Shown: positions 33,870 through 46,398 of the stretch, piece by piece | Position numbering within the stretch: position 1 is the stretch's first letter | How the letters are laid out: each line of letters starts with the position of its first letter | The notes under the pieces: model-generated | The model's database searches: none | What the model saw: only the letters and a program-made list of their open reading frames with translations | What the model was told of the DNA's origin: nothing | Source: Modestobacter marinus | GTDB lineage: Bacteria; Actinomycetota; Actinomycetes; Mycobacteriales; Geodermatophilaceae | NCBI RefSeq assembly: GCF_019799945.1 | Contig: NZ_JABGCH010000012.1 | Coordinates: 1-64,000 of the forward strand | Reading direction: 5' to 3' | Length of the DNA: 64,000 nt | Made by a program: the position numbers and the translations under genes

Positions 33870-35066
33870 CTAGTCGGGGACGGTCCCGCCGGGCCCCACG
33901 ACGCGGCCACGGGACACGACCGTGCGCACCGCCCGCAGGGCCCGGATGTCGGTGAGCGGGTCGCCGTCCACCGCCAGGAGGTCGGCGTCCAGGCCGGCGG
34001 CCAGTCGGCCGGTCCGGGCGGCGAGGCCGCACGCTCGCGCGGCGGCGCTCGTCGCCGAGGCGAGCGCCTCCTCGGCGGAGGCGCCGCAGTCGACCAGGTC
34101 GATGACGGCCTCGGAGAGGACGCCGTGCGTCTTCGACGGGTTGATGCCGCCGTCCGTGCCGCTCACCAGCCGGATGCCGGCCTCCCTCAGCTCGGTCACC
34201 TGGGCCAGTCGCCGGTCCCAGGTCATCCCGAGGCGGGTGATCACCGCGAGCATCTGCGGTGCGGGCTCGACGCCCGGCGTCCTGCCCAGGGTGGGACACA
34301 CCGGCGTCCCGGCTCGGGCCAGCCGGGCGGACAGGCCGGCGGGGACGGCGAAACCGTGCTCGACGAAGCAGGACCCGTGCTCGATGCCGTCCACCCCGGC
34401 GGCCGCGCACCGCTCGACGGCGGTCAGCGGGTGGGCGTGCGCGGTGACCGGGAGGCCGACGGCATGCGCCTCATCGACGACCGCGCGGAGCTCGTCGAGG
34501 GTGAACTGACAGCCGAGGACGTCGGTGGCCACGGACATCACACCGCCACTGGCCATGATCTTGACGACGTCGGCACCCCGCTCGGCCCGTTCCCGGACAG
34601 CCCGGCGGAGCTGCTCCACGCCGGTGGCCTCACCGCCCAGCCACCAGCAGTGCCCCCGCACGGAGGTGATCGGCGGGCCGGCGGCGACCACGGTGGGCCC
34701 CGGTCCGGGGCCGCGGTGCCGGTCGACCACCGCCCAGTCGGCGTCCCCCAGGTCGCGCAACGCCGTGACCCCGGCGGCCAGCTGCCGGCGCAGCGAGGTG
34801 GTGACGATCTGGTCGACCGCGCCGGCGTCGAGCTCGGCGAGCTGGTCCAGCGCGCGGGGGCCGCCGTCCGCGCAGAGGTGGACGTGCGTGTCGATCAGGC
34901 CCGGCACCAAGGTGGCGCCGGCCAGGTCGGTCACGTCGCACCCGGCCGGAGGCGTCGCGTCGGCCGGCTCGACGCCGACGATCGTGCCGTCCTCCACGAG
35001 GACCAGGGCGCCGCCGGTCAGCACCCGCTCACCGTCGAAGGCCCGTTCCGCCCGGTAGCCGTGCAC
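33870..35066 (-). CDS. Amidohydrolase family protein (imidazolonepropionase/prolidase-like)
   Basis: 398 residues from GTG at 35066 after CCAGGAGG. Metal-dependent TIM-barrel hydrolase features: VPGLIDTHVHL (HxH), VVKIMASGGVM (probable carbamylated Lys), TAHAHPLTAVERCAAAGVDGIEHGS (two His ligands), RLVSGTDGG (catalytic Asp). The binuclear site is complete. It resembles the Xaa-Pro dipeptidase/organophosphate-type group of amidohydrolases. Substrate unknown. Confidence 0.88.
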   Translation of the reverse strand: MHGYRAERAFDGERVLTGGALVLVEDGTIVGVEPADATPPAGCDVTDLAGATLVPGLIDTHVHLCADGGPRALDQLAELDAGAVDQIVTTSLRRQLAAGVTALRDLGDADWAVVDRHRGPGPGPTVVAAGPPITSVRGHCWWLGGEATGVEQLRRAVRERAERGADVVKIMASGGVMSVATDVLGCQFTLDELRAVVDEAHAVGLPVTAHAHPLTAVERCAAAGVDGIEHGSCFVEHGFAVPAGLSARLARAGTPVCPTLGRTPGVEPAPQMLAVITRLGMTWDRRLAQVTELREAGIRLVSGTDGGINPSKTHGVLSEAVIDLVDCGASAEEALASATSAAARACGLAARTGRLAAGLDADLLAVDGDPLTDIRALRAVRTVVSRGRVVGPGGTVPD

Positions 35067-35162
35067 GGTCTGCCTCCTGGCCCCCGTGGATCCGCCGGCG
35101 CGACCGTACCGGGACCCCCGGGTCGTCCGCCGCCCCCGGCCGCGGCAATGGTCAGCCGCGGC

Positions 35163-37146
<1,984 letters not shown>

Positions 37147-37229
37147 GCCGCCCGCAGATGACGGTTCGGTGACGTATCAGCCCACCTCCCGCACCCGTCC
37201 GTGGAGGAGCGGCATTGTCGGCACCGGCG

Positions 37230-37239
37230 TGTATAGATT
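37230..37239 (+). promoter_or_regulatory. Candidate promoter of mpa
   Basis: TGTATAGATT, an AT-rich TG-extended -10-like sequence in an otherwise GC-rich leader, 38 nt before the mpa ATG. No good -35 at 17 bp; weak support. Confidence 0.35.
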
Positions 37240-37277
37240 GGCTGCCTGGCTCCCCCCGATGTGTGCGGAGGTGCGTG

Positions 37278-39056
37278 ATGGGCCTGGGTCCTGACGAGTT
37301 CCGAGCGCGGCGTGAACGTGACGTCGCCTCCCTGGTGAGCCAGATCTCCTACCTCGAGGAGGAGATCGGTCTCCTGCGGCGCAAGGTGTCCGACAGCCCG
37401 CGCCAGGTGCGCGCGCTCGAGGAACGACTGGCCGAGGCGGAGGGCCGGGCGGCCTTCCTCTCCGAGCGCAACGACAAGCTGGCCGGCACGCTGCGTGAGG
37501 CACGCGAGCAGCTGGTCACGCTGAAGGAGGAGGTCGAGCGCCTGGGCCAGCCGCCCTCGGGCTACGGCGTCTTCCTGGAGCGCTTCGAGGACGGCACGGT
37601 CGACGTCTTCACCGGCGGGCGCAAGCTGCGGGTGTCGGTGTCCCCGAACGTCGAGTTCGACGAGCTGCGGCACGGCCAGGAGGTCATGCTCAACGAGGCC
37701 ATGAACGTGGTCGCCGCGCGCGGCTTCGAGCGGGCCGGCGACGTCGTGATGCTCAAGGAGCTGCTCGAGCCGGTGCCCGGCGAGCCGCGGCGGGCCCTGG
37801 TCATCGGGCACACCGACGAGGAGCGGGTCGTCCGGATCGCCGACTCGCTGACCGGCCACCCGCTGCGCAGCGGCGACTCGCTGCTGCTGGAGACCCGGTC
37901 GGGCTACGTGTACGAGCGGATCCCGAAGAGCGAGGTCGAGGAACTGATCCTCGAAGAGGTCCCCGACATCGACTACTCCGACATCGGTGGGCTGGCCCGG
38001 CAGATCGAGCAGATCCGGGACGCCGTCGAGCTGCCGTTCCTGCACGCCGACCTGTTCCGCGAGTACCAGCTGCGCCCGCCGAAGGGCATCCTGCTGTACG
38101 GCCCGCCCGGCTGCGGGAAGACGCTGATCGCCAAGGCGGTGGCCAACTCGCTGGCCAGGAAGGTCGCCGCGCTGAACGGGGACTCCGACCGGAGCCAGGG
38201 GAAGTCCTTCTTCCTCAACATCAAGGGCCCCGAGCTGCTGAACAAGTACGTGGGGGAGACCGAGCGGCACATCCGGCTGGTGTTCCAGCGGGCCAGGGAG
38301 AAGGCCAGCGAGGGCACGCCGGTCATCGTGTTCTTCGACGAGATGGACTCGATCTTCCGCACCCGCGGGTCGGGTGTGTCCTCCGACGTGGAGAGCACGA
38401 TCGTCCCGCAGCTGCTCAGCGAGATCGACGGCGTCGAGGGCCTGGAGAACGTCATCGTGATCGGCGCCTCCAACCGCGAGGACATGATCGACCCGGCCAT
38501 CCTGCGGCCCGGCCGGCTCGACGTGAAGATCAAGATCGAGCGTCCGGACGCCGAGGCGGCGCGGGACATCTTCAGCAAGTACCTGACGACGTCGCTGCCG
38601 ATCCACCCCGACGACCTCGCCGAGCACGGCGGCAACCGCGAGTCGACGATCGCCGGGATGATCCAGCGGACCGTGGAGCGGATGTACACCGAGACGGAGG
38701 AGAACCGTTTCCTGGAGGTCACCTACGCCAACGGTGACAAGGAGGTCCTTTACTTCCGGGACTTCAACTCCGGGGCGATGCTGCAGAACATCGTCGACCG
38801 CGCCAAGAAGATGGCGATCAAGGACCTCCTCGAGACGGGTGTCGGTGGCCTGCGCGTGCAGCACCTGATGGCTGCCTGCGTCGACGAGTTCAAGGAGAAC
38901 GAGGACCTGCCCAACACGACCAACCCCGACGACTGGGCGCGGATCTCGGGCAAGAAGGGCGAGCGGATCGTCTACATCCGCACGCTGATCAGCGGCAAGG
39001 GCGCGGAGAGCGGCCGCGCCATCGACACCGCCACCAACACCGGCCAGTACCTGTAG
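37278..39056 (+). CDS. mpa: Proteasomal ATPase Mpa/ARC
   Basis: 592 residues from ATG at 37278, with GCGGAGG upstream. The N-terminal coiled coil (about residues 15-90, heptads in [16 protein letters not shown]...[18 protein letters not shown]) binds Pup. Two OB-type domains follow, then the AAA ATPase with Walker [10 protein letters not shown], Walker [11 protein letters not shown], and arginine-finger region [19 protein letters not shown]. The C terminus ends TGQYL; a penultimate Tyr is needed to dock in and open the 20S gate. It unfolds pupylated proteins and feeds them to PrcBA. Confidence 0.97.
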   Translation: MGLGPDEFRARRERDVASLVSQISYLEEEIGLLRRKVSDSPRQVRALEERLAEAEGRAAFLSERNDKLAGTLREAREQLVTLKEEVERLGQPPSGYGVFLERFEDGTVDVFTGGRKLRVSVSPNVEFDELRHGQEVMLNEAMNVVAARGFERAGDVVMLKELLEPVPGEPRRALVIGHTDEERVVRIADSLTGHPLRSGDSLLLETRSGYVYERIPKSEVEELILEEVPDIDYSDIGGLARQIEQIRDAVELPFLHADLFREYQLRPPKGILLYGPPGCGKTLIAKAVANSLARKVAALNGDSDRSQGKSFFLNIKGPELLNKYVGETERHIRLVFQRAREKASEGTPVIVFFDEMDSIFRTRGSGVSSDVESTIVPQLLSEIDGVEGLENVIVIGASNREDMIDPAILRPGRLDVKIKIERPDAEAARDIFSKYLTTSLPIHPDDLAEHGGNRESTIAGMIQRTVERMYTETEENRFLEVTYANGDKEVLYFRDFNSGAMLQNIVDRAKKMAIKDLLETGVGGLRVQHLMAACVDEFKENEDLPNTTNPDDWARISGKKGERIVYIRTLISGKGAESGRAIDTATNTGQYL

Positions 39057-39059
39057 TCG

Positions 39060-39115
39060 AAGGACCCCCTGCCCCCACCGCTCGCAGGCTCGCGCTGGGC
39101 CCCTGCAGGGGGCCG
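39060..39115 (+). repeat. Palindromic repeat family copy after mpa
   Basis: AAGGACC start, outer arms CCCCCTGC/GCAGGGGG, centre CTCGCAGGCTCG, ending GGGGCC; same layout as the copies after uppP and the lipid kinase gene. Confidence 0.75.
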
Positions 39116-39118
39116 ACC

Positions 39119-39153
39119 GACGGCCCGGTCCCGCACTGCGGGGCCGGGCCGTC
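39119..39153. terminator. Stem-loop between convergent mpa and HAD gene
   Basis: GACGGCCCGGTCCCGC, loop ACT, GCGGGGCCGGGCCGTC: 16-bp stem with one T-G pair. It can act for both converging genes. Confidence 0.75.
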
Positions 39154-39161
39154 GCCGTGGT

Positions 39162-40019
39162 TCAGGTCAGGCGCTCGGCCAGCGCTCGCAGGTGCTCTCC
39201 ACCGGCGGCGTCGTAGCTCGCCCCGGGCACGGTCCGCACGGGGTACGGCCGGCGGAGCGGCGGCTGCGGACCGACGTCGACGTGGGTCACCTCGGCGCCG
39301 AGTGCGTGCAACTCGTCGGCCATGCCGTAGTCGGAGCGGGAGTCGCCGACGGTGTGCCAGGTGGTGGGGAGGGGACCGTCCGCCCGTAGCAGGTTCAGGG
39401 CGCGGCGCGCACCGAGCGCCTTCCCCGCCCGCACCGACTCCACGTCGGTGGCGATCACCGACGGGTCGATCCGCCACGGCGTCCGGCCGTCCGCACCGGG
39501 GACGGACCGGCCGTGCAGCCGCACTCCCAGCCCCGCCGCCGCCAGCCGGGCCGCCAGGTCGGTGTCGAACGCCCGCTGCCGCTCGGCGTAGAACTCGGCG
39601 GGGACGTCGGTGCGTGCCTCCACCGTGGCCATCGTCCGCTTGGTGGCATCGACGAACATCGCGTCGCCGTAGCCGTTCCCCACCAGTTCGGCGAGGACGT
39701 CGCGGCAGATCTCCGGCACGGCCAGAGCGGCGTCGACGTGCACCTCCGCGGCGCCGTCCCGGCCGGCCGTCGTCCAGACGCCGCCCTTCTCGCAGACCGC
39801 GTGCAACCTGGCGCCGTCGGGCAGGCCGGCCGCGACGAGCGGCCGCAGGACGCGCTCGCCGACGAACGCCGCCGACCGCCCGGTGTTGAGCACGACCGGT
39901 ACGCCGGCGGCCAGCAGCCGCCGCAGGTCCTCGAGCAGCGCAGGCGCTGCGGTGCGGGTGATCGGGCTGGCCACGGGGCCGTCGACGTCCAACAGGAGAC
40001 CGAGGGGCGGCATGCTCAC
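39162..40019 (-). CDS. HAD-superfamily hydrolase (Cof-like)
   Basis: 285 residues. [12 protein letters not shown] is a HAD motif I in which the second Asp follows the pattern Dx[13 protein letters not shown] is motif II, and [20 protein letters not shown] is motif IV. The long insert between motifs II and III fits a subfamily IIB (Cof/sucrose-phosphatase-like) cap. The substrate is unknown. It lies on the opposite strand between mpa and dop and ends next to a shared terminator. Confidence 0.8.
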   Translation of the reverse strand: MSMPPLGLLLDVDGPVASPITRTAAPALLEDLRRLLAAGVPVVLNTGRSAAFVGERVLRPLVAAGLPDGARLHAVCEKGGVWTTAGRDGAAEVHVDAALAVPEICRDVLAELVGNGYGDAMFVDATKRTMATVEARTDVPAEFYAERQRAFDTDLAARLAAAGLGVRLHGRSVPGADGRTPWRIDPSVIATDVESVRAGKALGARRALNLLRADGPLPTTWHTVGDSRSDYGMADELHALGAEVTHVDVGPQPPLRRPYPVRTVPGASYDAAGGEHLRALAERLT

Positions 40020-40050
40020 CCGTCCATCCTCCAGGCGCGTGGCTGCCGCC

Positions 40051-40056
40051 TAACCT
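40051..40056 (+). promoter_or_regulatory. -10 hexamer TAACCT of dop
   Basis: Seven nt before the dop ATG; leaderless arrangement. Confidence 0.55.
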
Positions 40057-40063
40057 GGGGCGC

Positions 40064-41569
40064 ATGAGCGTGCGACGGGTGATGGGGACCGAGCTGGAGT
40101 ACGGCATCTCCGTGCCCGGGCAGCCGGGGGCGAACCCGACGACGCTGTCCAGCCAGGTGGTGAACGCCTGGGCGGTCGCCGACGCGCCGATGCCCCGCCG
40201 GCCACGCTGGGACTTCGAGGAGGAGTCCCCACTGCGTGACGCCCGCGGCTTCGACCTGTCCCCGGCCAACGCGCTGGACCACACCGACCTCGACGAGGAC
40301 GCCGGGATGGCCAACGTCATCCTCACCAACGGCGCCCGGCTCTACGTCGACCACGCGCACCCGGAGTACTCGACGCCGGAGGTCACCAACCCGCGGGACC
40401 TGGTCGTCTGGGACAAGGCGGGGGAGCAGATCATGGCGGAGGCGGCCCGGCGGGCCGCCCGCATCCCGGGCACCCAGCCGATCCAGCTCTACAAGAACAA
40501 CACCGACGGGAAGGGCGCCTCCTACGGGGCGCACGAGAACTACCTGATGGACCGCCGGACGCCGTTCGTCGAGATCATCCGGGGCCTCGTCCCCTTCTTC
40601 GTCACGCGGCAGGTGTTCACCGGCGCCGGCCGGGTCGGCATCGGCACCGAGGGACGCACCCAGGGCTTCCAGCTGTCGCAGCGGGCCGACTTCTTCGAGG
40701 TCGAGGTGGGCCTGGAGACGACGCTGAAGCGGCCGATCATCAACACCCGCGACGAGCCGCACGCCAACCCCGACGAGTACCGCCGGCTGCACGTGATCAT
40801 CGGCGACGCCAACCTGGCCGAGCTGTCGACGTACCTGAAGGTCGGGACGACGGCGCTCGTGCTGGCAATGATCGAGGCGCGGGCGCTGGGCAAGGACCTG
40901 AGCATCGAGGAGCCGGTCGAGGCGCTGCAGGCGATCAGCCACGACCCGTCGCTGACCCACCAGGTGCAGCTGCGCGACGGCCGGCGGCTGACCGCCATCG
41001 AGGTGCAGCGGGAGTACCTCCTGCTGGCCGAGAAGTTCGTCGCCCGGCACGGCGAGCCCGACCCGCAGACCGCCGATGTGCTGCGCCGCTGGGCCCAGGT
41101 GCTCGACGACCTCGAGACCGACCCGATGCGGCTGGCCGACCAGCTCGACTGGCCCGCGAAGCTGCGCCTCCTGGAGGGCTACCGGCAGCGCGACGGGCTC
41201 TCGTGGGGCGACGCCCGGCTCAAGCTGGTGGACCTGCAGTACTCCGACGTGCGCCCGGAGAAGGGGCTGTACCACCGCCTGGTGGCCCGCGGCTCCATGC
41301 AGCGGCTGCTCACCGACGAGGAGGTGACCCGGGCGATGACCAGCCCGCCGGCGGACACCCGGGCCTACTTCCGCGGCGAGTGCCTGCGCCGGTACCCGGC
41401 CCAGGTCGCCGCCGCGTCCTGGGACTCGGTGGTGTTCGACGTGGGCCGGGACAACCTGGTGCGGATCCCGACCATGGAACCGCTGCGGGGCACCCGGGAC
41501 CACGTCGGCGCGCTGTTCGAGGCGACGTCCAGCGCCGCGGAGCTCGTGGACACCATCACCGGTAGCTGA
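40064..41569 (+). CDS. dop: Pup deamidase/depupylase Dop
   Basis: 501 residues of the Dop/PafA carboxylate-amine ligase-like fold. [13 protein letters not shown] gives the ATP-site Glu, and [18 protein letters not shown] contains the catalytic Asp. The long insert [22 protein letters not shown] before it is the Dop-specific loop absent from Paf[13 protein letters not shown] and [10 protein letters not shown] are shared with PafA. Dop converts Pup's C-terminal Gln to Glu, which here is required because Pup ends in GGQ, and also removes Pup from substrates. Confidence 0.97.
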   Translation: MSVRRVMGTELEYGISVPGQPGANPTTLSSQVVNAWAVADAPMPRRPRWDFEEESPLRDARGFDLSPANALDHTDLDEDAGMANVILTNGARLYVDHAHPEYSTPEVTNPRDLVVWDKAGEQIMAEAARRAARIPGTQPIQLYKNNTDGKGASYGAHENYLMDRRTPFVEIIRGLVPFFVTRQVFTGAGRVGIGTEGRTQGFQLSQRADFFEVEVGLETTLKRPIINTRDEPHANPDEYRRLHVIIGDANLAELSTYLKVGTTALVLAMIEARALGKDLSIEEPVEALQAISHDPSLTHQVQLRDGRRLTAIEVQREYLLLAEKFVARHGEPDPQTADVLRRWAQVLDDLETDPMRLADQLDWPAKLRLLEGYRQRDGLSWGDARLKLVDLQYSDVRPEKGLYHRLVARGSMQRLLTDEEVTRAMTSPPADTRAYFRGECLRRYPAQVAAASWDSVVFDVGRDNLVRIPTMEPLRGTRDHVGALFEATSSAAELVDTITGS

Positions 41570-41574
41570 GGCGG

Positions 41575-42075
41575 TCAGCCGCGGAGCGGGAACGTCGCCC
41601 GTGGCGTCCAGTGCCCGCCCGCGGCGGACTGGCCGAGCAGCACCACGGCTGCTGTTCGGCCGGTGACCGGCAGGTGGGGAGGACCTCCCGCTCGGCGGCC
41701 TCGAGCTCCGCGCGGGCATGCCCGAGGCCGATGGTCAGGTGCGGGACGACGTGGTCGTAGACCCCCTCGAACGGCGGGTGCGCGGGGAACGCGGCGTGCA
41801 CCCGGGAGGTGAGGTCTCGAAAGGGCTGCGGGTCGTCGGGGGCCAGGTACACGACGTCGTCCCCGAACCCGGCGGTGCGGGAGAAGCGGTGGTCGAAGGC
41901 GCGCGTCCCGTCGGTCACCCGGGCCACCCGCTGCAGCACGACGTCGTCGAGCTGCCCGGGCGGGACGAACGGGAACAGGACCGTGACGTGCGCCGGCACG
42001 CCGAGCGCGGCGCTGGCGTCCAGCCGGGGCGCGGAGCCGCCCGACCCCGGGCTCGGCCTCCGGGACGACCACCAC
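41575..42075 (-). pseudogene. 2'-5' RNA ligase (LigT-like), double frameshift
   Basis: The N terminus (VVVPEAEPGVGRLRA) and C terminus (LPVTGRTAAVVLLGQSAAGGHWTPRATFPLRG) are in one frame, while the middle, with both catalytic motifs (HVTVLFPF and HLTIG), is in another. Removing one G from the G4 run at 42026-42029 and adding one to the G4 run at 41676-41679 gives a continuous protein of about 166 residues with normal LigT-family order. Two compensating homopolymer changes therefore split the gene. It is either a fresh pseudogene or a sequencing artefact. Family members act on cyclic phosphates or 2'-5' linkages in RNA. Confidence 0.75.
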
Positions 42076-42225
42076 CAGGCCGCTCTGGGCGCGGTCCGCG
42101 GATACGGCGCCAGGGTAGGAGCCCGCCCGACTTCCGGCGTGTGTGGATCAACGTGGGCCGACTGTCACACCGCGCGGGTAACTTCTGCGGCAGCACTCGA
42201 AGCTCCACAGACCACGGAGGGCGAG

Positions 42226-42435
42226 ATGGCAACGAGGGACAGCGGGGGTCAGCACCGCGCGACGCGTTCGCGCGAGGAGACCGAGGAGGTCGAGGCGTCG
42301 GTCGACACCGAGACCTCGGAGCGCACCAAGGAAGTGACCGAGGACGTCGACTCGCTCCTCGACGAGATCGACGGCGTCCTCGAGGAGAACGCCGAGGAGT
42401 TCGTGCGGTCCTACGTGCAGAAGGGCGGTCAGTGA
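42226..42435 (+). CDS. pup: Prokaryotic ubiquitin-like protein Pup
   Basis: 69 residues from ATG at 42226, with CGGAGGG upstream. Disordered and acidic; the central helix region SLLDEIDGVLEENAEEFVRSYVQKGGQ is the Mpa-binding segment and matches Pup. It ends in Gly-Gly-Gln, so Dop must deamidate it before PafA can link it to lysines. First gene of the pup-endonuclease-prcB-prcA run. Confidence 0.98.
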   Translation: MATRDSGGQHRATRSREETEEVEASVDTETSERTKEVTEDVDSLLDEIDGVLEENAEEFVRSYVQKGGQ

Positions 42436-42467
42436 TCGCCTCGCTACTTTGAGTAGTAGTCGCGACG

Positions 42468-43178
42468 ATGAAGGTCTGTCCTCGCTGTGGGGAGAGCAAG
42501 CCCGACGACGGGTTCGGCCGGAACCGTTCGATGGCGGATGGACTCTCGTTCTACTGCCTGGAGTGCAACCGACGGCGCAGCAACACCTGGTATCGACAGT
42601 CGAGGGTCGCGTTGGGGAAGACCGTCCGGGACCACAGCTGGGTTCCGGAGGGGTTCCGCTGGTGCCCGACGTGTCGTGAGGCCGTCCCCGAGGCGGACTA
42701 CGTCGTCAGTCGACGGACATCGTCCGGGTTCGGCAGTCAGTGCAAACCGTGGCACCGCCAGGCTTGCAAGGACACGTACTGGCGTCGGAAGTACGGCCTC
42801 ACCCTGACGGCCGTTGCGGAGCTGCGCCGTGATCAAGAGGACCGGTGTGCGATCTGCCGCGACCCGGCTCCGGAGCACCTCGATCACGATCATGACTCAG
42901 GGGAGGTGCGGGCCCTCCTCTGCCAGCGGTGCAACTTCGGCCTCGGGCTGTACCGCGACGATCCGACTCTGTTGCGTGCGGCGGCTGACTACGTAGAGGA
43001 GCACCGGGAGCGGCACCGTCGGTCCCGCCCACAACCGCTGGTCCGGCGGCGGCCGGAGGTGATCAGCCGCCCGGTCAGCCCGCCGGTAGGGTCGGCGCAG
43101 CGTCCGCCTTCGTTCCGGCGGACGGGTCTGTGCAGTCGAGGCCGCGCGTTGCTGGCGGCGAGAGGGGCGGGCGAGTGA
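42468..43178 (+). CDS. Endonuclease VII-like protein in the pup operon
   Basis: 236 residues. Two zinc-type Cys clusters ([13 protein letters not shown]...[17 protein letters not shown]) precede a domain with [51 protein letters not shown], the beta-beta-alpha-metal (HNH-like) pattern of phage recombination endonuclease VII. All His/Asp and Cys positions are present. Located between pup and prcB with a 32-bp gap before it and a 4-bp GTGA overlap after, so it should be co-translated with the proteasome core. I recall a similar gene at this place in other actinobacteria. The natural substrate is unknown. Confidence 0.88.
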   Translation: MKVCPRCGESKPDDGFGRNRSMADGLSFYCLECNRRRSNTWYRQSRVALGKTVRDHSWVPEGFRWCPTCREAVPEADYVVSRRTSSGFGSQCKPWHRQACKDTYWRRKYGLTLTAVAELRRDQEDRCAICRDPAPEHLDHDHDSGEVRALLCQRCNFGLGLYRDDPTLLRAAADYVEEHRERHRRSRPQPLVRRRPEVISRPVSPPVGSAQRPPSFRRTGLCSRGRALLAARGAGE

Positions 43179-44023
43179 GCGAGTCGTCAACTGGCCGGAG
43201 CGGGTTCCCGCCCGCGTACCTGGACCGGGTGGGCTCTTCGTTCACCGACTTCCTCGGCCTCACCTCACCCGACCTGCTGCCCGGCCGGCGCACGCTGCCC
43301 GCCGCGCCGCTGGGCGAGCTGGCGCCGCACGGCACCACCATCGTCGCGGTCACCTACGCCGGCGGCGTGCTCATGGGCGGCGACCGCCGGGCCACCATGG
43401 GCAACCTCATCTCCAGCCGGGACATCGAGAAGGTCTACGCGGCCGACTCGTACTCGGTGATCGGCATCGCCGGTGCCGCCGGCATCGCCATCGAGATGGT
43501 CCGGCTCTACCAGGTCGAGCTCGAGCACTACGAGAAGATCGAGGGCGTCACCATGTCCCTCGACGGCAAGGCCAACCGGCTGGCCGGCATGATCCGCGGC
43601 AACCTCGGCGCCGCGATGCAGGGCCTCGCCGTGGTCCCGCTGTTCGCCGGCTACGACCTCGACGCCGCCGAGGGCGCGAGCCCCGGCCGCATCTTCAGCT
43701 ACGACGTCACCGGCGGGAACTACGAGGAGCGCGGTTACGCCTCCGTCGGCTCCGGCTCGCTGTTCGCCCGGAACTCGCTGAAGAAGACCTGGCGCACCGG
43801 GATGTCCGCCGACGCCGCGACCCGCAGCCTGGTCGAATCCCTCTACGACGCCGCCGACGACGACTCGGCCACCGGCGGCCCCGATCCGGTACGGCGGCTG
43901 TACCCGATCGTCTACCGGGTCGACGCCGAGGGCGCCGTCCGGCTCACCGACGCCGAGGTGGCCGCCGTCGCCGACACGATCATCGCCGACCGTTCCGTGG
44001 GCAACGAAGCACGGGAGGTCTGA
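43175..44023 (+). CDS. prcB: 20S proteasome beta subunit
   Basis: 282 residues from a GTG that overlaps the preceding stop. A 53-residue propeptide ends in LAPHG; autocleavage exposes Thr54 ([24 protein letters not shown]) as the N-terminal nucleophile, with the conserved Asp and Lys (EKVY) behind it. The remaining residues fit the Ntn-hydrolase sandwich. It forms the proteolytic inner rings of the core particle. Confidence 0.97.
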   Translation: MSESSTGRSGFPPAYLDRVGSSFTDFLGLTSPDLLPGRRTLPAAPLGELAPHGTTIVAVTYAGGVLMGGDRRATMGNLISSRDIEKVYAADSYSVIGIAGAAGIAIEMVRLYQVELEHYEKIEGVTMSLDGKANRLAGMIRGNLGAAMQGLAVVPLFAGYDLDAAEGASPGRIFSYDVTGGNYEERGYASVGSGSLFARNSLKKTWRTGMSADAATRSLVESLYDAADDDSATGGPDPVRRLYPIVYRVDAEGAVRLTDAEVAAVADTIIADRSVGNEAREV

Positions 44024-44026
44024 GCC

Positions 44027-44953
44027 ATGACCATGCCGTACTACGCCTCCGCCGAGCAGGTGATGCGGGACCGTTCGGAGTACGCCCGCAAGGGCATCTC
44101 CCGCGGCCGCAGCGTCGCCGTCCTCACCTACGTCGACGGCGTCCTGTTCATCGCCGAGAACCCCAGCGCCACGCTGCACAAGGTCAGCGAGCTCTACGAC
44201 CGGATCGGCTTCGCCGCGGTCGGCCGGTACTCCGAGTTCGAGAGCCTGCGGGTGGCCGGGGTCCGGCTCGCCGACGTCCGCGGCTACTCCTACAACCGCC
44301 GGGACGTCACCGGCCGGGTCATCGCCAACGCCTACGCGCAGACCCTCGGCGCGGTCTTCACCGAGCAGCTGAAGCCCTACGAGGTCGAGCTGTGCGTCGC
44401 CGAGGTGGGTGACAGCAGCGGCGGTGACCAGCTCTACCGGCTCACGTTCGACGGCTCCATCGTCGACGAGTCCGACTTCGTCGTCATGGGCGGGCAGGCC
44501 GAGACGGTCGCGAGCCACCTCCGCGAGCACTACACCCGGGGCATGGGCCTGCGCGAGGCGCTCCGGGTGGGCGTCCGGGCGCTCTCCGCGGTCAGCGCGG
44601 CCACCGCCGCCAACGGCGGCGGGCACGACCAGCTGCCGGCCGAGCAGCTGGAGGTCGCCGTCCTGGACCGGCGGCGGCCCAAGCGGGCCTTCCGCCGGGT
44701 CGTCGGCGTCTCGCTCCGGTCGCTGCTGTCCGACGAGCCGGTCACCGGGGAACCGGCACCGGCTGCCGTGGCGACCCACGTCCACGCGCCCAGCGCGCCC
44801 GCACCGGGCACCCCGGCCGGCCTCGGCGACCCGACGGCCGTCGACACCGCCGGCGGCACGGCGGACCGCACGCTCGAGCCGGACACCCAGGACGGCGTGG
44901 GCGGCGGCACCGAGGGCGACCAACCGGAGCCCCGCACGGACGACGGGCGCTGA
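44027..44953 (+). CDS. prcA: 20S proteasome alpha subunit
   Basis: 308 residues, ATG at 44027 (another ATG 6 nt later) with GGGAGG upstream, 3 nt after prcB. The N-terminal [31 protein letters not shown] contains the H0 helix and gate residues of alpha subunits. The core ends near residue 245, and a ~60-residue Pro/Ala/Gly-rich acidic tail follows, longer than in mycobacteria. It forms the outer rings that Mpa docks to. Confidence 0.96.
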   Translation: MTMPYYASAEQVMRDRSEYARKGISRGRSVAVLTYVDGVLFIAENPSATLHKVSELYDRIGFAAVGRYSEFESLRVAGVRLADVRGYSYNRRDVTGRVIANAYAQTLGAVFTEQLKPYEVELCVAEVGDSSGGDQLYRLTFDGSIVDESDFVVMGGQAETVASHLREHYTRGMGLREALRVGVRALSAVSAATAANGGGHDQLPAEQLEVAVLDRRRPKRAFRRVVGVSLRSLLSDEPVTGEPAPAAVATHVHAPSAPAPGTPAGLGDPTAVDTAGGTADRTLEPDTQDGVGGGTEGDQPEPRTDDGR

Positions 44954-45013
44954 GCCACCGTCGGTGATCGGCGCGGCGCGTTCGGGACACGAGCCGAGCG
45001 CGCCGCGGCGGCA

Positions 45014-45019
45014 TAGGCT
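45014..45019 (+). promoter_or_regulatory. -10 hexamer TAGGCT of pafA
   Basis: Seven nt before the pafA GTG, in the 73-bp gap after prcA; leaderless arrangement. Confidence 0.55.
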
Positions 45020-45026
45020 CGGCGGG

Positions 45027-46385
45027 GTGGAACGACGGATCTTCGGCATCGAGACCGAGTACGGCGTCACCTGCACCTTCCGCGGGCAGCGCCGGCTCTC
45101 CCCGGACGAGGTCGCGCGCTACCTGTTCCGCCGGGTGGTGTCGTGGGGGCGCAGCTCCAACGTCTTCCTGCGCAACGGCTCCCGGCTCTACCTCGACGTC
45201 GGCAGCCACCCCGAGTACGCCACCGCCGAGTGCGACGACCTGGTGGAGCTCGTCGTCCACGACAAGGCGGGGGAGCGGATCCTCGAGGGCCTGATGGTCG
45301 ACGCCGAGCAGCGGCTCAACGAGGAAGGCGTCACCGGCGACATCTACCTGTTCAAGAACAACACCGACTCCGCCGGCAACAGCTACGGCTGCCACGAGAA
45401 CTACCTGGTCGGCCGGCACGGTGAGTTCGGCCGCCTCGCCGACGTGCTCATCCCGTTCCTGGTCAGCCGCCAGATGGTGGTCGGGGCGGGCAAGGTCCTG
45501 CAGACCCCGCGCGGCGCCGTCTACTGCGTGAGCCAGCGCGCCGAGCACATCTGGGAGGGCGTCTCCAGCGCCACCACGCGCTCCCGGCCGATCATCAACA
45601 CCCGCGACGAGCCGCACGCCGACGCCGAGCGCTACCGCCGGCTGCACGTCATCGTCGGCGACTCGAACATGAACGAGACGACGACGCTGCTCAAGGTCAC
45701 CATCACCGACCTGGTGCTGCGGATGATCGAGCAGGGCGTCGCCATCCGGGACATGACGCTGGAGAACCCGATCCGGGCCATCCGCGAGATCAGCCACGAC
45801 CTCACCGGTCGCCGCAAGGTCCGGCTGGCCAACGGCCGGGAGATGTCGGCGCTGGAGATCCAGACCGAGTACCACGACCGGGCCGCCGAGTTCGTCGACC
45901 GCGAGGGCTACGGCCCGGTGCACCGGCAGATGCTCGAGCTGTGGGGCCGCACGCTCAAGGCGGTCGACTCCGGCGACCTCAGCCTGATCGACCGGGAGGT
46001 GGACTGGGCCAGCAAGTACAGGCTCATCGAGCGGTACCGCGCCAAGCACGACCTGCCGCTGTCCAGCCCGCGGGTCGCGCAGATGGACCTCGCCTACCAC
46101 GACATCCGCCGTGGCCGCGGCCTGTACTACCTGCTGGAGAAGGCCGGCCAGGTCGACCGCGTGGCGCACGACCCGCGGATCTTCGAGGCCAAGAACGTGC
46201 CCCCGCAGACCACCCGGGCCAAGCTGCGCGGCGAGTTCATCCGCCGCGCGCAGGAGAAGCGCCGCGACTTCACCGTCGACTGGGTGCACCTCAAGCTCAA
46301 CGACCAGGCCCAGCGCACCGTCCTGTGCAAGGACCCGTTCAAGGCCGTCGACGAGCGGGTGGAGAAGCTCATCGCCAGCATGTGA
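45027..46385 (+). CDS. pafA: Pup-protein ligase PafA
   Basis: 452 residues, the usual family length, from GTG at 45027. [13 protein letters not shown] (ATP-site Glu), [20 protein letters not shown] (catalytic Asp near residue 57), [48 protein letters not shown] and the C-terminal domain [28 protein letters not shown] are all present; the Dop-type loop is absent. It uses ATP to join the C-terminal Glu of deamidated Pup to substrate lysines. Confidence 0.97.
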   Translation: MERRIFGIETEYGVTCTFRGQRRLSPDEVARYLFRRVVSWGRSSNVFLRNGSRLYLDVGSHPEYATAECDDLVELVVHDKAGERILEGLMVDAEQRLNEEGVTGDIYLFKNNTDSAGNSYGCHENYLVGRHGEFGRLADVLIPFLVSRQMVVGAGKVLQTPRGAVYCVSQRAEHIWEGVSSATTRSRPIINTRDEPHADAERYRRLHVIVGDSNMNETTTLLKVTITDLVLRMIEQGVAIRDMTLENPIRAIREISHDLTGRRKVRLANGREMSALEIQTEYHDRAAEFVDREGYGPVHRQMLELWGRTLKAVDSGDLSLIDREVDWASKYRLIERYRAKHDLPLSSPRVAQMDLAYHDIRRGRGLYYLLEKAGQVDRVAHDPRIFEAKNVPPQTTRAKLRGEFIRRAQEKRRDFTVDWVHLKLNDQAQRTVLCKDPFKAVDERVEKLIASM

Positions 46386-46398
46386 ACCGGGGGGCGGC

